Part shown: piece after piece, positions 54,065 to 62,251 of the stretch
Position numbering within the stretch: the stretch's first letter is position 1
Layout of the letters: every line of letters starts with the position of its first letter
DNA from: JBCBKU01 sp038521345
GTDB lineage: Bacteria > Pseudomonadota > Alphaproteobacteria > Rhodobacterales > Rhodobacteraceae
Length of the DNA stretch: 64,000 nucleotides
Reading direction: 5' to 3'
NCBI GenBank assembly: GCA_038521345.1
Contig: JBCBKU010000008.1
Span: 1-64,000 of the forward strand
Translations under genes and position numbers: made by a program
Notes under the pieces: generated by a model
The model's input: the letters and a program-made list of their open reading frames with translations, nothing else
Databases searched by the model: none
What the model was told of the DNA's origin: nothing

Positions 54065-54141
54065 CCGCGAGCTTCGCGGTCCCGTCATGCGTAGATATTC
54101 CAAGATGAAAGCGGATACCGTTCATCTTGATCCAAATACGC
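54065..54141. repeat. Intergenic repeat block between the two permeases
   Basis: Contains CCGCGA-GCT-TCGCGG (54065-54079) and two opposed copies of the AAGATGAA repeat: plus-strand ATATTCCAAGATGAAAG (54095-54111) and minus-strand TTTGGATCAAGATGAA (54136-54121). The opposed copies form a nine-pair stem CAAGATGAA/TTCATCTTG with an 11-base loop. Located inside a ten-gene operon, it would be transcribed. Confidence 0.6.
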
Positions 54142-54160
54142 GGATCCTGCCGGTTCATCC

Positions 54161-55105
54161 CTAGCGCTCCTTCACTTTGTTGAGCGCCTTCACGTAGATC
54201 GACGCGAGCCCGAAGACGGTCACAAAGAGGATGATCGCATAGGCCGAGGCATAGCCCGTGCGCCACTTCTCGAAGGCTTCCCGTTTCAGGTTGATCGAGG
54301 CCACTTCGGTCGTTGATCCCGGACCGCCGCCGGTCAGAAGAACCACGAGATCGAACATCTTGAAGTTCTCGATACCGCGGAACAGGACCGCAAGCATGAG
54401 GAAGGGCAGCACCATGGGGACGGTGATCGTCCAGAACTGACGCCACTTCGACGCCCGGTCGATCTCGGCGGCCTCGTAGATGTAGTCGGGAATACTTCGG
54501 AGCCCGGCGAGACATATGAGCATCACGAACGGCGTCCACATCCATGTGTCGACGATCACGATGGACCAGGGTGCCAGCTGGACCGATCCGATCATCTCGA
54601 ACGAGGACGCGGGCACACCGGAGAAGAATTCGATCACGTAGTTAAAGAGCCCGATCTGCGGCTGGTAGAGAAAGGTCCAGAAATTCCCCACGACGGCCGG
54701 TGACAGCATCATCGGCAACACGATGATCGTGGTCCAGAGATCGTTGCCCTTGAACTTCTTGTTGATCAGGTAGGCGAGGGTAAAGCCGATCAGAACCTGA
54801 AAGAAGATCGTCCAGAGCACGAAATGTGCGGTGGCCTGCATGTTCAGCCAGATGTCGCTGTCGGTCAGGATCCGTTCATAGTTCCGGAGCCCGACCCATT
54901 CCGCTTCGCGGTTCCGGTTCGCTCGGAAATTCGTGAACGACAGGCGGATCGTCCAGATCAGCGGAAAGATGTTGATCGCGAGCAGCAGAAAGATGGTCGG
55001 TGCGACGAAGATCCATGCGATGGCCCGGTCCGACAAACCCTTGACGCGGCGGGCGACCCGGGCGGGCGTGGCGCGTGCGGCGCGATCTGCAAGGGTCTTG
55101 GTCAT
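54161..55105 (-). CDS. ABC transporter permease 1 (MalF-like), cluster B
   Basis: 314-residue six-helix CUT1 permease. First helix after an arginine-rich start (LADRAARATPARVARRVKGL), EAA loop IYEAAEIDRASKWRQFW near residue 205-222 (D-R-A in place of D-G-A). Third helix region LPMMLSPAVVGNFWTFLYQ is well conserved. Separated from the binding-protein gene by 112 bases with a strong palindrome. Partner of permease 2. Confidence 0.9.
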   Translation of the reverse strand: MTKTLADRAARATPARVARRVKGLSDRAIAWIFVAPTIFLLLAINIFPLIWTIRLSFTNFRANRNREAEWVGLRNYERILTDSDIWLNMQATAHFVLWTIFFQVLIGFTLAYLINKKFKGNDLWTTIIVLPMMLSPAVVGNFWTFLYQPQIGLFNYVIEFFSGVPASSFEMIGSVQLAPWSIVIVDTWMWTPFVMLICLAGLRSIPDYIYEAAEIDRASKWRQFWTITVPMVLPFLMLAVLFRGIENFKMFDLVVLLTGGGPGSTTEVASINLKREAFEKWRTGYASAYAIILFVTVFGLASIYVKALNKVKER

Positions 55106-55175
55106 GGGATGCGTCAGGCCTGAGTGTTCCTACCCCGGGGCCGGGCCCGGGTGATCGTCAGCGTGGGGGAGGGGA

Positions 55176-55200
55176 TGGCCCCGGGTCAAGCCCGGGGCCA
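55176..55200. repeat. REP-like palindrome after the cluster B binding-protein gene
   Basis: Perfect ten-pair stem TGGCCCCGGG (55176-55185) and CCCGGGGCCA (55191-55200) around TCAAG. It lies 17 bases past the binding-protein stop on the leftward transcript. No T-run follows, so it is more likely an mRNA-protecting or processing element. The CCCGGGTCAAGCCCGGG core is a frequent alphaproteobacterial intergenic palindrome. Nearby 55133-55151 is another CCCCGGGG-rich run. Confidence 0.65.
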
Positions 55201-55217
55201 AGTCGGGTAGCCAGGAC

Positions 55218-56534
55218 TTAGAGCTTGCCTTCGTCCTCGAAGGTTTCGGTCCAGTCCTCGATCAGCTTGTTCAGCGCTTCTTCTGCCGTGCCGATGTCGG
55301 CGACGATGTAGTCGTGAAGACGCTTCTGCATGGCCAGCAGCAGTTCGGCATATGCCGGTTCCTGCCAGAAGTCCTGCACCGCATCCATCGCTTCGAGGAA
55401 GTCGGCCGCAAAGGGCTGGCTGTCGGTGAAGCCCGGGTCCTGAAGCACCGAGTTGTGCGCCGAGTAGCCGCCAAGCTCCCACCACTTTGCCTGCACGTCG
55501 GGCTGGGCGAACCACTTGATGTACTCAAGTGCAGCATCCTGCTTGTCGGAGTAGGCCACAACCGAGATGCCCTGACCGCCAAGGGTCGATGCCGCCTGGT
55601 TCTGCGGCGGGTTCACGAAGAAGCCGATCGTGTCGCCGCCGGTGTTCGGATCGGCGTAGAGGCCGGGGAAGAACGCGAACCAGTTCATCGCCATGGCCAC
55701 CTGACCAGACTTATAGGCGTCAAGCGACTGCTCCATATACGCGTCCGTGTAGCCCGGAGGCGTGCAGCATTCGTAGAGTTCCTTGTAGAACTCGAGCGCC
55801 TCGATGGCCGCCGCCGAGTTCACGGCGCCTTCCATGTCGTAGGTGCCGGGCTCGTTCTCGTACTTGAAGCCCCATGCATAAAGCGCGCCGGTGGCGCCCA
55901 TGGTGATCCCCTCCGAGCCACGCTCGGTAAAGATCGATACGCCGTAGCGGGTCTGACCGTCGATCTCGCGTTCCTGGAAGAACTTGGCGATCTGCATCAG
56001 CTCCTGCTGGGTCTGCGGCTCACGCAGTTCCTGACCCGTGGCTTCCGTGTAGGCCGCCTTGATCTCGTCATTCTCGAACCAGTCGCGGCGGTAGAACCAG
56101 CCGTTGGCATCGCCCATGGCGGGCAGGGCATAGTAGTTGGGCTCGCCCTTGGGCCAAGTCGAATAGGCATAGACCGTCGCCGGGGCGAAGTCGTCCATGC
56201 TGATTCCTTCGGCATCGAAGAAGTCGTTCAGCTGAACGTAGTGACCGTTCTCCGCGCCGCCGCCGATCCACTGGCTGTCGCCGATCAGGAGATCGCAGAG
56301 CTTTCCGCCCGAGTTCAACTCGTTCAGCATCCGGTCCGCAAAATTCGGCCACGGCACGAACTCGAAGTTCATCGTGTGGCCGCTGTCGGCCTCGAACTCT
56401 TTCGACAGTTCGACAAGCGCGTTCGCCGGATCCCAAGCGGCCCAGCAAAGCGTCAAGTCCTCGGCCTGGGCGCTCGTCACGCCGACGCCGGTGACGGCGG
56501 TCAACGCAGCGGCCGCCAGAAGTCGTATCTTCAT
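55218..56534 (-). CDS. ABC transporter substrate-binding protein (family 1), cluster B
   Basis: 438-residue periplasmic receptor with signal peptide (KIRLLAAAALTAVTGVGVTSAQA, cleavage at AQA-E). Mature part LTLCWAAWDPANALVELSKE, then FEFVPWPNFADRML and GDSQWIGGGAENGHYVQLND, a family 1 sugar/polyol binding fold. GGGAGGA precedes ATG 56534. First gene of the ten-gene operon and directly downstream of a LacI-type operator (56592-56609). The twin-ATPase set-up suggests a polyol-like ligand, which is inference. Confidence 0.92.
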   Translation of the reverse strand: MKIRLLAAAALTAVTGVGVTSAQAEDLTLCWAAWDPANALVELSKEFEADSGHTMNFEFVPWPNFADRMLNELNSGGKLCDLLIGDSQWIGGGAENGHYVQLNDFFDAEGISMDDFAPATVYAYSTWPKGEPNYYALPAMGDANGWFYRRDWFENDEIKAAYTEATGQELREPQTQQELMQIAKFFQEREIDGQTRYGVSIFTERGSEGITMGATGALYAWGFKYENEPGTYDMEGAVNSAAAIEALEFYKELYECCTPPGYTDAYMEQSLDAYKSGQVAMAMNWFAFFPGLYADPNTGGDTIGFFVNPPQNQAASTLGGQGISVVAYSDKQDAALEYIKWFAQPDVQAKWWELGGYSAHNSVLQDPGFTDSQPFAADFLEAMDAVQDFWQEPAYAELLLAMQKRLHDYIVADIGTAEEALNKLIEDWTETFEDEGKL

Positions 56535-56591
56535 GGTTAATCCTCCCTAGACACGCTCCTTTGCGAGGACGGAGCGTTAGGGGAAGCCTAA

Positions 56592-56609
56592 ATGAGGTGC
56601 GTACCTCAT
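56592..56609. promoter_or_regulatory. Candidate LacI-family operator before the cluster B transport operon
   Basis: Inverted repeat ATGAGGT (56592-56598), centre GCGT, ACCTCAT (56603-56609), 58 bases upstream of the binding-protein ATG. It has the CG-centred, 16-18 base symmetry usual for LacI family sites. A similar site (12 of 16 positions) stands upstream of the lacI gene at 60875-60890. The rest of 56535-56759 (225 bases) shows no gene. Confidence 0.7.
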
Positions 56610-56759
56610 GTAAACGAAAAAGTCGCAGATCTCGCGAGTGGCTTCTCGAAATGTCAAGCGGCGGCTGCGGTCCTCATGCGATCCATTGCAGCGACGGGGC
56701 AGCGATCCGGCCGCCCGGAAAGAGGGCGGGCAGCCGGGTCCCGGCTTTTCCAGCGCGGA

Positions 56760-57935
56760 TCAAAGAGAGAGCGTCACCCAGGCTGCGTCCCTTTTCGACG
56801 ACCGCACGCAGGCATCGACGAAGGCCACCCCCTCCAGTCCGTCCTGTACGGTCGGGAATACGATCTCGCCCGGTCGCGCCTCACCGCGTTGATGGGCCCG
56901 GATCGCGGCGGCCGCCTCCGAATAGATATTGGCGAAGCCTTCCAGATATCCTTCGGGGTGGCCGGGTGGCACCCGGCTGACCCTGCCGGCAGCGTCTCCG
57001 GCACCGGCGCCTCCACGTGTGATAAGGCGCTTGGGCTCGCCGAAGGGCGTGAACCAAAGGTAATTCGGATCCTCCTGCGCCCATTCAAGACCGCCCGATG
57101 TGCCGTAGACCCGCAGCCGCAAGGCGTTTTCGTTGCCGGGTGCCACCTGGCTGCACCAGAGCATGCCCTTTGCGCCACCATCGAACCGCAGCATCACGTG
57201 GCCATTGTCGTCGACCCGGCGGCCATCGACAAAGCTGGTCAAATCGGCGGCGAGTGAGTGCAGGCGAAGACCCGTGACAAACCGTGCAAGGTTGTAGGCA
57301 TGGGTGCCGATATCCCCGGTCGCGCCGCCGGCGCCCGAGCGCTCGGGGTCGGTCCGCCACGCCGCCTGTTTCATCCCCGAGGATTCGAGATCGGTCGTCA
57401 GCCAGTCCTGCGGATACTCGACCTGCACCACCCGGATCGTCCCCAGATCGCCGGCGTCGATCATGTCCCGCGCCTGTCGGACCATGGGGTAGCCGGTGTA
57501 ATTGTGGGTGAGAACGAAAAGCGCGTCCGAACTCTCGGCGGCTTTCACGAGCTTCTTTGCGTCTGCCAAAGTCGAGGTCAGCGGCTTGTCACAGATCACG
57601 TGAATACCGCGCTTCAGGAACTCGCGGGCAACGGGATAGTGCATGTGGTTGGGTGTGACGATGGCGACCGCCTCGATACCCTCCTTCAAGCGCGCCTCTC
57701 TTTTGGCCATCTCTGAAAAGTCGCCATAGGCGCGGTCCGACGCCACCCCGAGATCCGCCGCCGAGGCGAGCGATTTCTCCGGGGTCGAACTGAAGCAGCC
57801 GGCAACCAGCGCATAGTGGTCATCGATCCGGCTCGCGATCCGGTGGACACCGCCGATGAACGCGTCCCGTCCGCCGCCGACCATCCCCAACCGGATCCGG
57901 CCAGTATGCTCTTCTGCTTTCCCTTCGATGGCCAT
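56760..57935 (-). CDS. Gfo/Idh/MocA-family oxidoreductase, cluster B
   Basis: 391-residue NAD(P)-dependent oxidoreductase. Rossmann start IRLGMVGGGRDAFIGGVHRI (G-G-G-R-D-A-F-I-G, a subgroup signature seen in sugar cluster members), GIHVICDKPLTSTLADAKKL with the DKP motif near residue 111, and GGATGDIGTHAYNLARF with the catalytic D-xxx-H. ATG 57935. Last gene of the leftward lacI operon, one base after the kinase stop. Such enzymes with a TIM-barrel isomerase oxidise a cyclitol or sugar, then rearrange it. Confidence 0.9.
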   Translation of the reverse strand: MAIEGKAEEHTGRIRLGMVGGGRDAFIGGVHRIASRIDDHYALVAGCFSSTPEKSLASAADLGVASDRAYGDFSEMAKREARLKEGIEAVAIVTPNHMHYPVAREFLKRGIHVICDKPLTSTLADAKKLVKAAESSDALFVLTHNYTGYPMVRQARDMIDAGDLGTIRVVQVEYPQDWLTTDLESSGMKQAAWRTDPERSGAGGATGDIGTHAYNLARFVTGLRLHSLAADLTSFVDGRRVDDNGHVMLRFDGGAKGMLWCSQVAPGNENALRLRVYGTSGGLEWAQEDPNYLWFTPFGEPKRLITRGGAGAGDAAGRVSRVPPGHPEGYLEGFANIYSEAAAAIRAHQRGEARPGEIVFPTVQDGLEGVAFVDACVRSSKRDAAWVTLSL

Positions 57936-57936
57936 T

Positions 57937-58743
57937 CTAAGTCCTCCCACGGATTGATGTTTCAAGCGATTGGGGTGCAGCCAGCGCCAGATCGTCGCGG
58001 TCTGCGGATGCGTCAAGCCAGATGTCGAACGCGTCAAGCGCGGCCTTGGCGGCCTCCGCTGCGCTGGCCCCCCGGGTCAGGCGCGCCAGAAGGTCGGCGG
58101 ACAGCGCGTCTCCGGCGCCATTGATGCGGCGTTCATGGATCGGGCGCTGGGCAAGCGCACATGTCCCGTGGTCGAGGCTCAGAATACCGATCTGGTCCCC
58201 GTCCCGAACCGAGGTCACGAAGACCCGGTGCGGCCCGAGGGCACGGGCGGCCGCCTCGATCTCGGCGACCGATCCCGTGGGCCGGCCGGTCAACCAGCCA
58301 AGCTCGGTCACGTTGGGGGCAGCCGCATCGGCCCGGGGTAAGATCGTGTCGCGAAGGACATCCCCCACCGCGTCTGGCAGGTAGAGCCGTCCGTCATCCC
58401 CGAGAACAGGATCGACGAACAGAAAGGGCGGCTCGGGCCGCTCAGACAATGCCTCGACAAGCTCTGCCACCGCCTCGGCGACCTCGGCGGACGCGAGATA
58501 GCCGGTCAGCACCGCGTCCACCCGGTCAAGGGCGCCGGACGCCTCAAGGCCCGCGATCAGGGCGCGCACGCCGTCCACCCCGTAGCCCTGCGCACGCGCC
58601 ACGCCCGGCGTTCCCGCATGGTTCGAAATCAGAACCGTTGGCAATGGCCAGACCTCGAATCCGGCCCGAACCAGAACGGGCAGGGCGGCGCCGAGGCCCA
58701 CATGGCCCGCCACCACGCCCGACTGGATCGACAGGCAGATCAC
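57937..58743 (-). CDS. Pyridoxal kinase-like PfkB-superfamily kinase
   Basis: 268-residue protein with a PdxK/PdxY-type layout: CLSIQSGVVAGHVGLGAALPV at the start, LISNHAGTPG, LTGYLASAEVAE, PPFLFVDPVLGDDGRLYLPD, AAPNVTELGWLTGRP and INGAGDALSADLL with the catalytic Asp. These match pyridoxal kinases well. Starts with GTG 58743 overlapping the TIM-barrel stop (GTGA). Whether it phosphorylates pyridoxal or has been recruited to the sugar pathway cannot be told from sequence. Confidence 0.85.
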   Translation of the reverse strand: MICLSIQSGVVAGHVGLGAALPVLVRAGFEVWPLPTVLISNHAGTPGVARAQGYGVDGVRALIAGLEASGALDRVDAVLTGYLASAEVAEAVAELVEALSERPEPPFLFVDPVLGDDGRLYLPDAVGDVLRDTILPRADAAAPNVTELGWLTGRPTGSVAEIEAAARALGPHRVFVTSVRDGDQIGILSLDHGTCALAQRPIHERRINGAGDALSADLLARLTRGASAAEAAKAALDAFDIWLDASADRDDLALAAPQSLETSIRGRT

Positions 58744-59795
58744 CCGATGCCCAGCATGCGCCGGTTGGCGGCGTCATCGGTCCCGCCGGCCGCGAAGTCG
58801 TCGAAGGCCACTTCGGTGGGCCGGATGATGTGCGACTTGACGAATGCCGCACCCTCGCGGGCCCCGTCCTCGGGATGCTTGATGGCGCATTCCCATTCGA
58901 CCACGGCCCATCCGTCGAACCCGGCGGCGGTGAGTTTTGAGAAGACGGCGCCAAAATCCACCTGTCCGTCGCCCAGCGACCGGAACCGGCCGGCGCGATC
59001 GACCCAGGATTGATAGCCCCCGTACACCCCTTGGCGTCCGGTCGGGTTGAACTCGGCGTCCTTGACATGGAACATCCGGATCCGATCCTTGTAAATGTCG
59101 ATATTGTCAAGGTAATCAAGGCATTGCAGGACGTAGTGCGATGGGTCGTACAGCATGCAGGCCCGTGCATGGTTGCCGGTGCGTTCAAGGAACATCTCGT
59201 AGGTGACACCGTCGTGCAGATCCTCGCCCGGATGGATCTCGTAGCATACATCGACGCCGCATTCCTCGGCATGGTCGAGGATCGGGCGCCAGCGGCGGGC
59301 GAGTTCGTCGAAGGCGGTTTCAACGAGCCCGGCCGGGCGCTGGGGCCATGGATAGACAAAGGGCCAGGCGAGCGCGCCCGAGAACGTGGCATGGGCGGAA
59401 ATGCCAAGGTTCCTGGACGCGGTCAGGGCCTTCTTGACCTGATCTACGGCCCATTCCTGACGGGCGGCGGGGTTGCCGCGCACGGCCTCGGCCGCGAACC
59501 CGTCGAAGGCCTCGTCATATGCCGGGTGTACCGCCACCAATTGGCCCTGAAGGTGCGTCGACAATTCCGTGACGGTCACGCCGTTGGCCTCGGCCTGGCC
59601 TTTGAACTCGTCGCAGTAGTCCTTTGATGTGGACGCTTTATCGAGATTGAAGAGCCGGTCGTCCCAGCTTGGAACCTGAACGCCTATGTAGCCGCAATCG
59701 GCGGCCCACTTGGTGATTGCATCCCAGGAATTGAACGGCGCGGCATCGCCCGCAAATTGCGCCAGGAACAGCGCCGGGCCCTTGATCGGTTTCAT
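58740..59795 (-). CDS. Sugar phosphate isomerase/epimerase-like TIM-barrel protein
   Basis: 351-residue xylose-isomerase-like TIM barrel. Family blocks: LFLAQFAGDAAPFNSWDAI at the start, VDVCYEIHPGEDLHDGVTYE (metal Glu/His region), ACMLYDPSHYVLQCLDYLD (Asp, His), IRMFHVKDAEFNPTG (His, Asp) and FDGWAVVEWECAI (Glu). Homologues pair with Gfo/Idh/MocA enzymes in cyclitol and sugar catabolism. Second gene of the lacI operon, 22 bases after lacI. Confidence 0.88.
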   Translation of the reverse strand: MKPIKGPALFLAQFAGDAAPFNSWDAITKWAADCGYIGVQVPSWDDRLFNLDKASTSKDYCDEFKGQAEANGVTVTELSTHLQGQLVAVHPAYDEAFDGFAAEAVRGNPAARQEWAVDQVKKALTASRNLGISAHATFSGALAWPFVYPWPQRPAGLVETAFDELARRWRPILDHAEECGVDVCYEIHPGEDLHDGVTYEMFLERTGNHARACMLYDPSHYVLQCLDYLDNIDIYKDRIRMFHVKDAEFNPTGRQGVYGGYQSWVDRAGRFRSLGDGQVDFGAVFSKLTAAGFDGWAVVEWECAIKHPEDGAREGAAFVKSHIIRPTEVAFDDFAAGGTDDAANRRMLGIG

Positions 59796-59817
59796 AGATG
59801 TCCTCCCTTGCTGCCCG

Positions 59818-60840
59818 TCAGGGCAGGTTCTCTTTCGTGATAATGTCGATACGGATCCGTTCTTGCGACGGAATAATCTCTGCCCCGTCCACCCGGGCGC
59901 GCAGCACCCGAACCGCGCTTCGCGCGAGATGGCCGGTATTCTGGGAGATCACGGCGTCGAGTGTGCCGTCTTCCAGCCGGATGCGGGAATTCGGCGTCAG
60001 CTCGTGATCAATCACCACGGGTTTGGGGCCGGCGTGGTCGCGCAAGGCAGCGTGTATTCCCGCGATGCTGGCCCCGGCGGAATAAAGCCCCAGAAGATCC
60101 GGATGCGCGGCCAGCAGATGGCGTGCGACCCGCTCGGTCGTCCCCGCGTCGTCGTGGGCCTCGACCGAAGGAAGCGCATCCAGATTCGGGAATTCCCGCT
60201 GAAGAATGGCATCAAAGCCGCGGCGTCGATCAATCATGTCACGGGATTGGGTCGACGTGATCACCACGCCCACTTTGCCCGGGCTCGTGCCGATGAAACG
60301 CCCGACCAGCTGGCCAGCGGTGCGTCCGGCCGCAACATTGTCGAACCCCACAAAGTGGTCGCGGTCGGCATTCGGCTGGTCCGAAACGAGGGTGACCACG
60401 GCGACGCCAGCGGCTTTGAGACGTGCGATCGTGTCCCGCACAAGCGGTGTCTCGCGTGCCATGATTGCGACCCCGTCAAGGTCGTTGGGATCCAGTGACC
60501 GCAACGCCTTGATCAGCGCGGCGGGATCGCGGTTCGAGACCAGAAGCGTCTTCAGTTCCGTCCGGTGGGCGAGGGCGCCCGTCGACACTTCGCGGATCGC
60601 TGCCTTGAGGTCCGTAAAGAACTGCCCGCCGGAATCCGGAAGCAGAAAGAGGAACCGGTAAAGGCGCTGGCGGGCGAGGTTGGCCGCCGACAGATCCCGG
60701 ACGTAACCCAACCGCTCAATGGCCGCCTGAACCCGTTCCACGGTGGCCGTGCGGACGCCGGGGCGGGCGTTCAGGACCCGGTCGACCGTGGCAAGGCTCA
60801 CGCCCGCTTCACGTGCGATATCATGGACGGTGGGTTTCAT
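59818..60840 (-). CDS. LacI-family transcriptional regulator
   Basis: 340-residue repressor-type regulator. Helix-turn-helix and hinge: TVHDIAREAGVSLATVDRVL, then NARPGVRTATVERVQAAIER (about 3-45). The remaining 270 residues form a periplasmic-binding-protein-like effector domain; the Q-R-L-Y-R-F-L-F-L-L start and GFDNVAAGRTAGQLVGRFIG are typical for the RbsB-like (type 1) fold of this subgroup. ATG 60840. The operator candidate 60875-60890 lies 35 bases upstream (autoregulation); a second is at 56592-56609. Confidence 0.92.
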   Translation of the reverse strand: MKPTVHDIAREAGVSLATVDRVLNARPGVRTATVERVQAAIERLGYVRDLSAANLARQRLYRFLFLLPDSGGQFFTDLKAAIREVSTGALAHRTELKTLLVSNRDPAALIKALRSLDPNDLDGVAIMARETPLVRDTIARLKAAGVAVVTLVSDQPNADRDHFVGFDNVAAGRTAGQLVGRFIGTSPGKVGVVITSTQSRDMIDRRRGFDAILQREFPNLDALPSVEAHDDAGTTERVARHLLAAHPDLLGLYSAGASIAGIHAALRDHAGPKPVVIDHELTPNSRIRLEDGTLDAVISQNTGHLARSAVRVLRARVDGAEIIPSQERIRIDIITKENLP

Positions 60841-60874
60841 GACGCGCTCCTTGAGGCACCGTAGCGGGGCTGGC

Positions 60875-60890
60875 TGAGGTACGTCAATCA
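60875..60890. promoter_or_regulatory. Second candidate LacI-family operator, upstream of lacI
   Basis: TGAGGTACGT followed by CAATCA: matches the site at 56593-56608 (TGAGGTGCGTACCTCA) at 12 of 16 positions, with one conserved half and one degenerate half. A weaker, autoregulatory site is the likely reading. It lies 35 bases before the lacI ATG. Confidence 0.55.
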
Positions 60891-61067
60891 TTAGCCGAAC
60901 CCACTGATCTGCCGCGGGTGCCGCCACGCCGACCACCGGTGGCGCTGTTCCGAAAACCGAGTGTGGTGCGCCCGTCGTGTGATGCCGATTGCGTCAAAAG
61001 CCGAGGCAACACGCCCATTTTTTGGGCATTGACGTTGGGGGGGCCGATGTCCGACGGTATGGTCCGG

Positions 61068-61105
61068 GTACCCGCCGGGGAAGTCCGATAGGACGACGGC
61101 GGTAC
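61068..61105 (+). ncRNA. Structured 5' leader hairpin before the third ABC importer
   Basis: Outer stem GTACC-CGCCG (61068-61077) pairs with CGGCGGTAC (61097-61105), nine pairs with one bulged C. An internal loop GGGAA/GA separates it from an inner stem GTCC/GGAC (61083-61086, 61091-61094) capped by GATA. It ends 10 bases before the GGGGAG ribosome site of the binding-protein gene. Not recognised as a known riboswitch class; it lacks the TPP (thi-box) conserved segments. The rest of 60841-61128 holds the lacI operator and a TTGACG at 61029-61034 without a good -10. Confidence 0.5.
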
Positions 61106-61128
61106 GAAGACCAATGGGGAGATTTTTC

Positions 61129-62130
61129 GTGTACGCCAGATCCTTGTTCGCCGCCGCGCTTCTCGCGCTGGCCGCGCCCGCAACCGCCCAGACCGATATC
61201 CCGTTCGCGCTCGACTGGAAATTCGAAGGTCCGTCGGCGCCGTATTTCCTTGCCATCGACAACGGGCATTTCGAGGCCGAGGGCCTGAACGTCACGATCG
61301 AAGCCGGATCGGGCTCGGTCCAGACGATCCCGAAGATCGCCACCGGCGCCTTCCCGATCGGGTTCGGCGACATCAACAGCGTCATCAAGTTCCTCGACCA
61401 GAACCCGGGCGCGCCGGTCACCGCGGTGATGATGGTTTATGACAAGGCACCGTTTGCAATTGTTGGCCGCAAGTCGCTCGGCGTGGAAGCACCGGCGGAT
61501 CTGGAAGGCAAGGTTCTGGGCGCGCCGCCCCCGGACGGCGCCTGGGCACAGTGGCCCGTCTTTGTGGCCGAGACCGGGATCGACGCCAGCACCGTTACGG
61601 TCGAACCGGTGGGCTTTCCGACCCGCGAACCAATGCTCGCAGAAGGCAACGTGGCCGCAATCACCGGTTTCTCATTCTCGTCGGTCGTCAATCTAAAGCG
61701 GTTGGGCGTACCCGCCGAGGACATCTCAAACATCCTGATGGCGGACCACGGGTTGCAGCTTTATTCGAACGCGGTCCTCGTCAACACGGATTGGGCGGCT
61801 GAGAACGGTGAGACGGTCGAAGCCTTCCTGCGCGCCGTCGCCAAGGGCTGGGCCGACACGATCGCCGATCCGGCGGCCGGTATCGAAGCTCTCGTCAAAC
61901 GCAATCCGGCGGCGGACCCGGCGCTTGAACAGGAGCGCCTGCAGATGGCCATCGATCAGAACGTACTGACTGAGTATGTGACAGCCAACGGGATGGGTGC
62001 CATCGACCCGGCCCGCATGGAGACCGCCATCGCGCAGCTTGGGGAAACCTATTCCTATCAGACAACCCCGGATGCGAGCCTTTATTTCACGGATGCCTAC
62101 CTGCCCGAAGGCGGGTTCATGCTGAAGTGA
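61129..62130 (+). CDS. ABC transporter substrate-binding protein, NMT1/THI5-like
   Basis: 333-residue periplasmic receptor of the SsuA/TauA/ThiY-like group with signal peptide (SLFAAALLALAAPATA, cleavage at ATA-Q). Mature start DIPFALDWKFEGPSAPYFLA, GYFEAEGL-type segment (here NGHFEAEGLNVTIEAGSGS) and IGFGDINSVIKFL are the family's ligand-domain blocks. Ligands of the family include pyrimidine precursors of thiamine, sulfonates, nitrate and nucleobase-like compounds. GTG 61129 is preferred because GGGGAG lies seven bases before it; ATG 61114 (five codons longer) has no ribosome site. The downstream ATPase is separated by 154 bases of palindromes. Confidence 0.88.
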   Translation: MYARSLFAAALLALAAPATAQTDIPFALDWKFEGPSAPYFLAIDNGHFEAEGLNVTIEAGSGSVQTIPKIATGAFPIGFGDINSVIKFLDQNPGAPVTAVMMVYDKAPFAIVGRKSLGVEAPADLEGKVLGAPPPDGAWAQWPVFVAETGIDASTVTVEPVGFPTREPMLAEGNVAAITGFSFSSVVNLKRLGVPAEDISNILMADHGLQLYSNAVLVNTDWAAENGETVEAFLRAVAKGWADTIADPAAGIEALVKRNPAADPALEQERLQMAIDQNVLTEYVTANGMGAIDPARMETAIAQLGETYSYQTTPDASLYFTDAYLPEGGFMLK

Positions 62131-62159
62131 GGGATTGCGCCGGCTTCGCCGTCGCCCGG

Positions 62160-62213
62160 CCGGAGCGCTCCGCGCTCCGGTTTCTTCCGTTCTGTGCAGG
62201 GGGCGTCGCCCCC
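62160..62213 (+). repeat. Hairpin pair after the third binding-protein gene
   Basis: First stem CCGGAGCG (62160-62167) and CGCTCCGG (62173-62180), followed by a pyrimidine-rich TTTCTTCCGTTCT; second stem GGGGGC (62199-62204) and GCCCCC (62208-62213). The first resembles a weak terminator and could attenuate the ATPase and permease genes relative to the binding protein. Confidence 0.55.
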
Positions 62214-62251
62214 CGGGCCGGGACCGTGGGGCAGCCGCGGCCCGCCCACCG

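Noticed and set aside
54055..54160. Extra small gene between the two cluster B permeases
   Set aside because: The region is made of palindromes and repeat copies, with no open frame having a ribosome site.
60841..61128. TPP or guanidine riboswitch before the NMT1/THI5-like gene
   Set aside because: The conserved thi-box segments are absent. A faint resemblance to guanidine-III (GTACCCG and AGGAC-ACGGCG fragments) lacks the required order and spacing, so only an unnamed hairpin is claimed.
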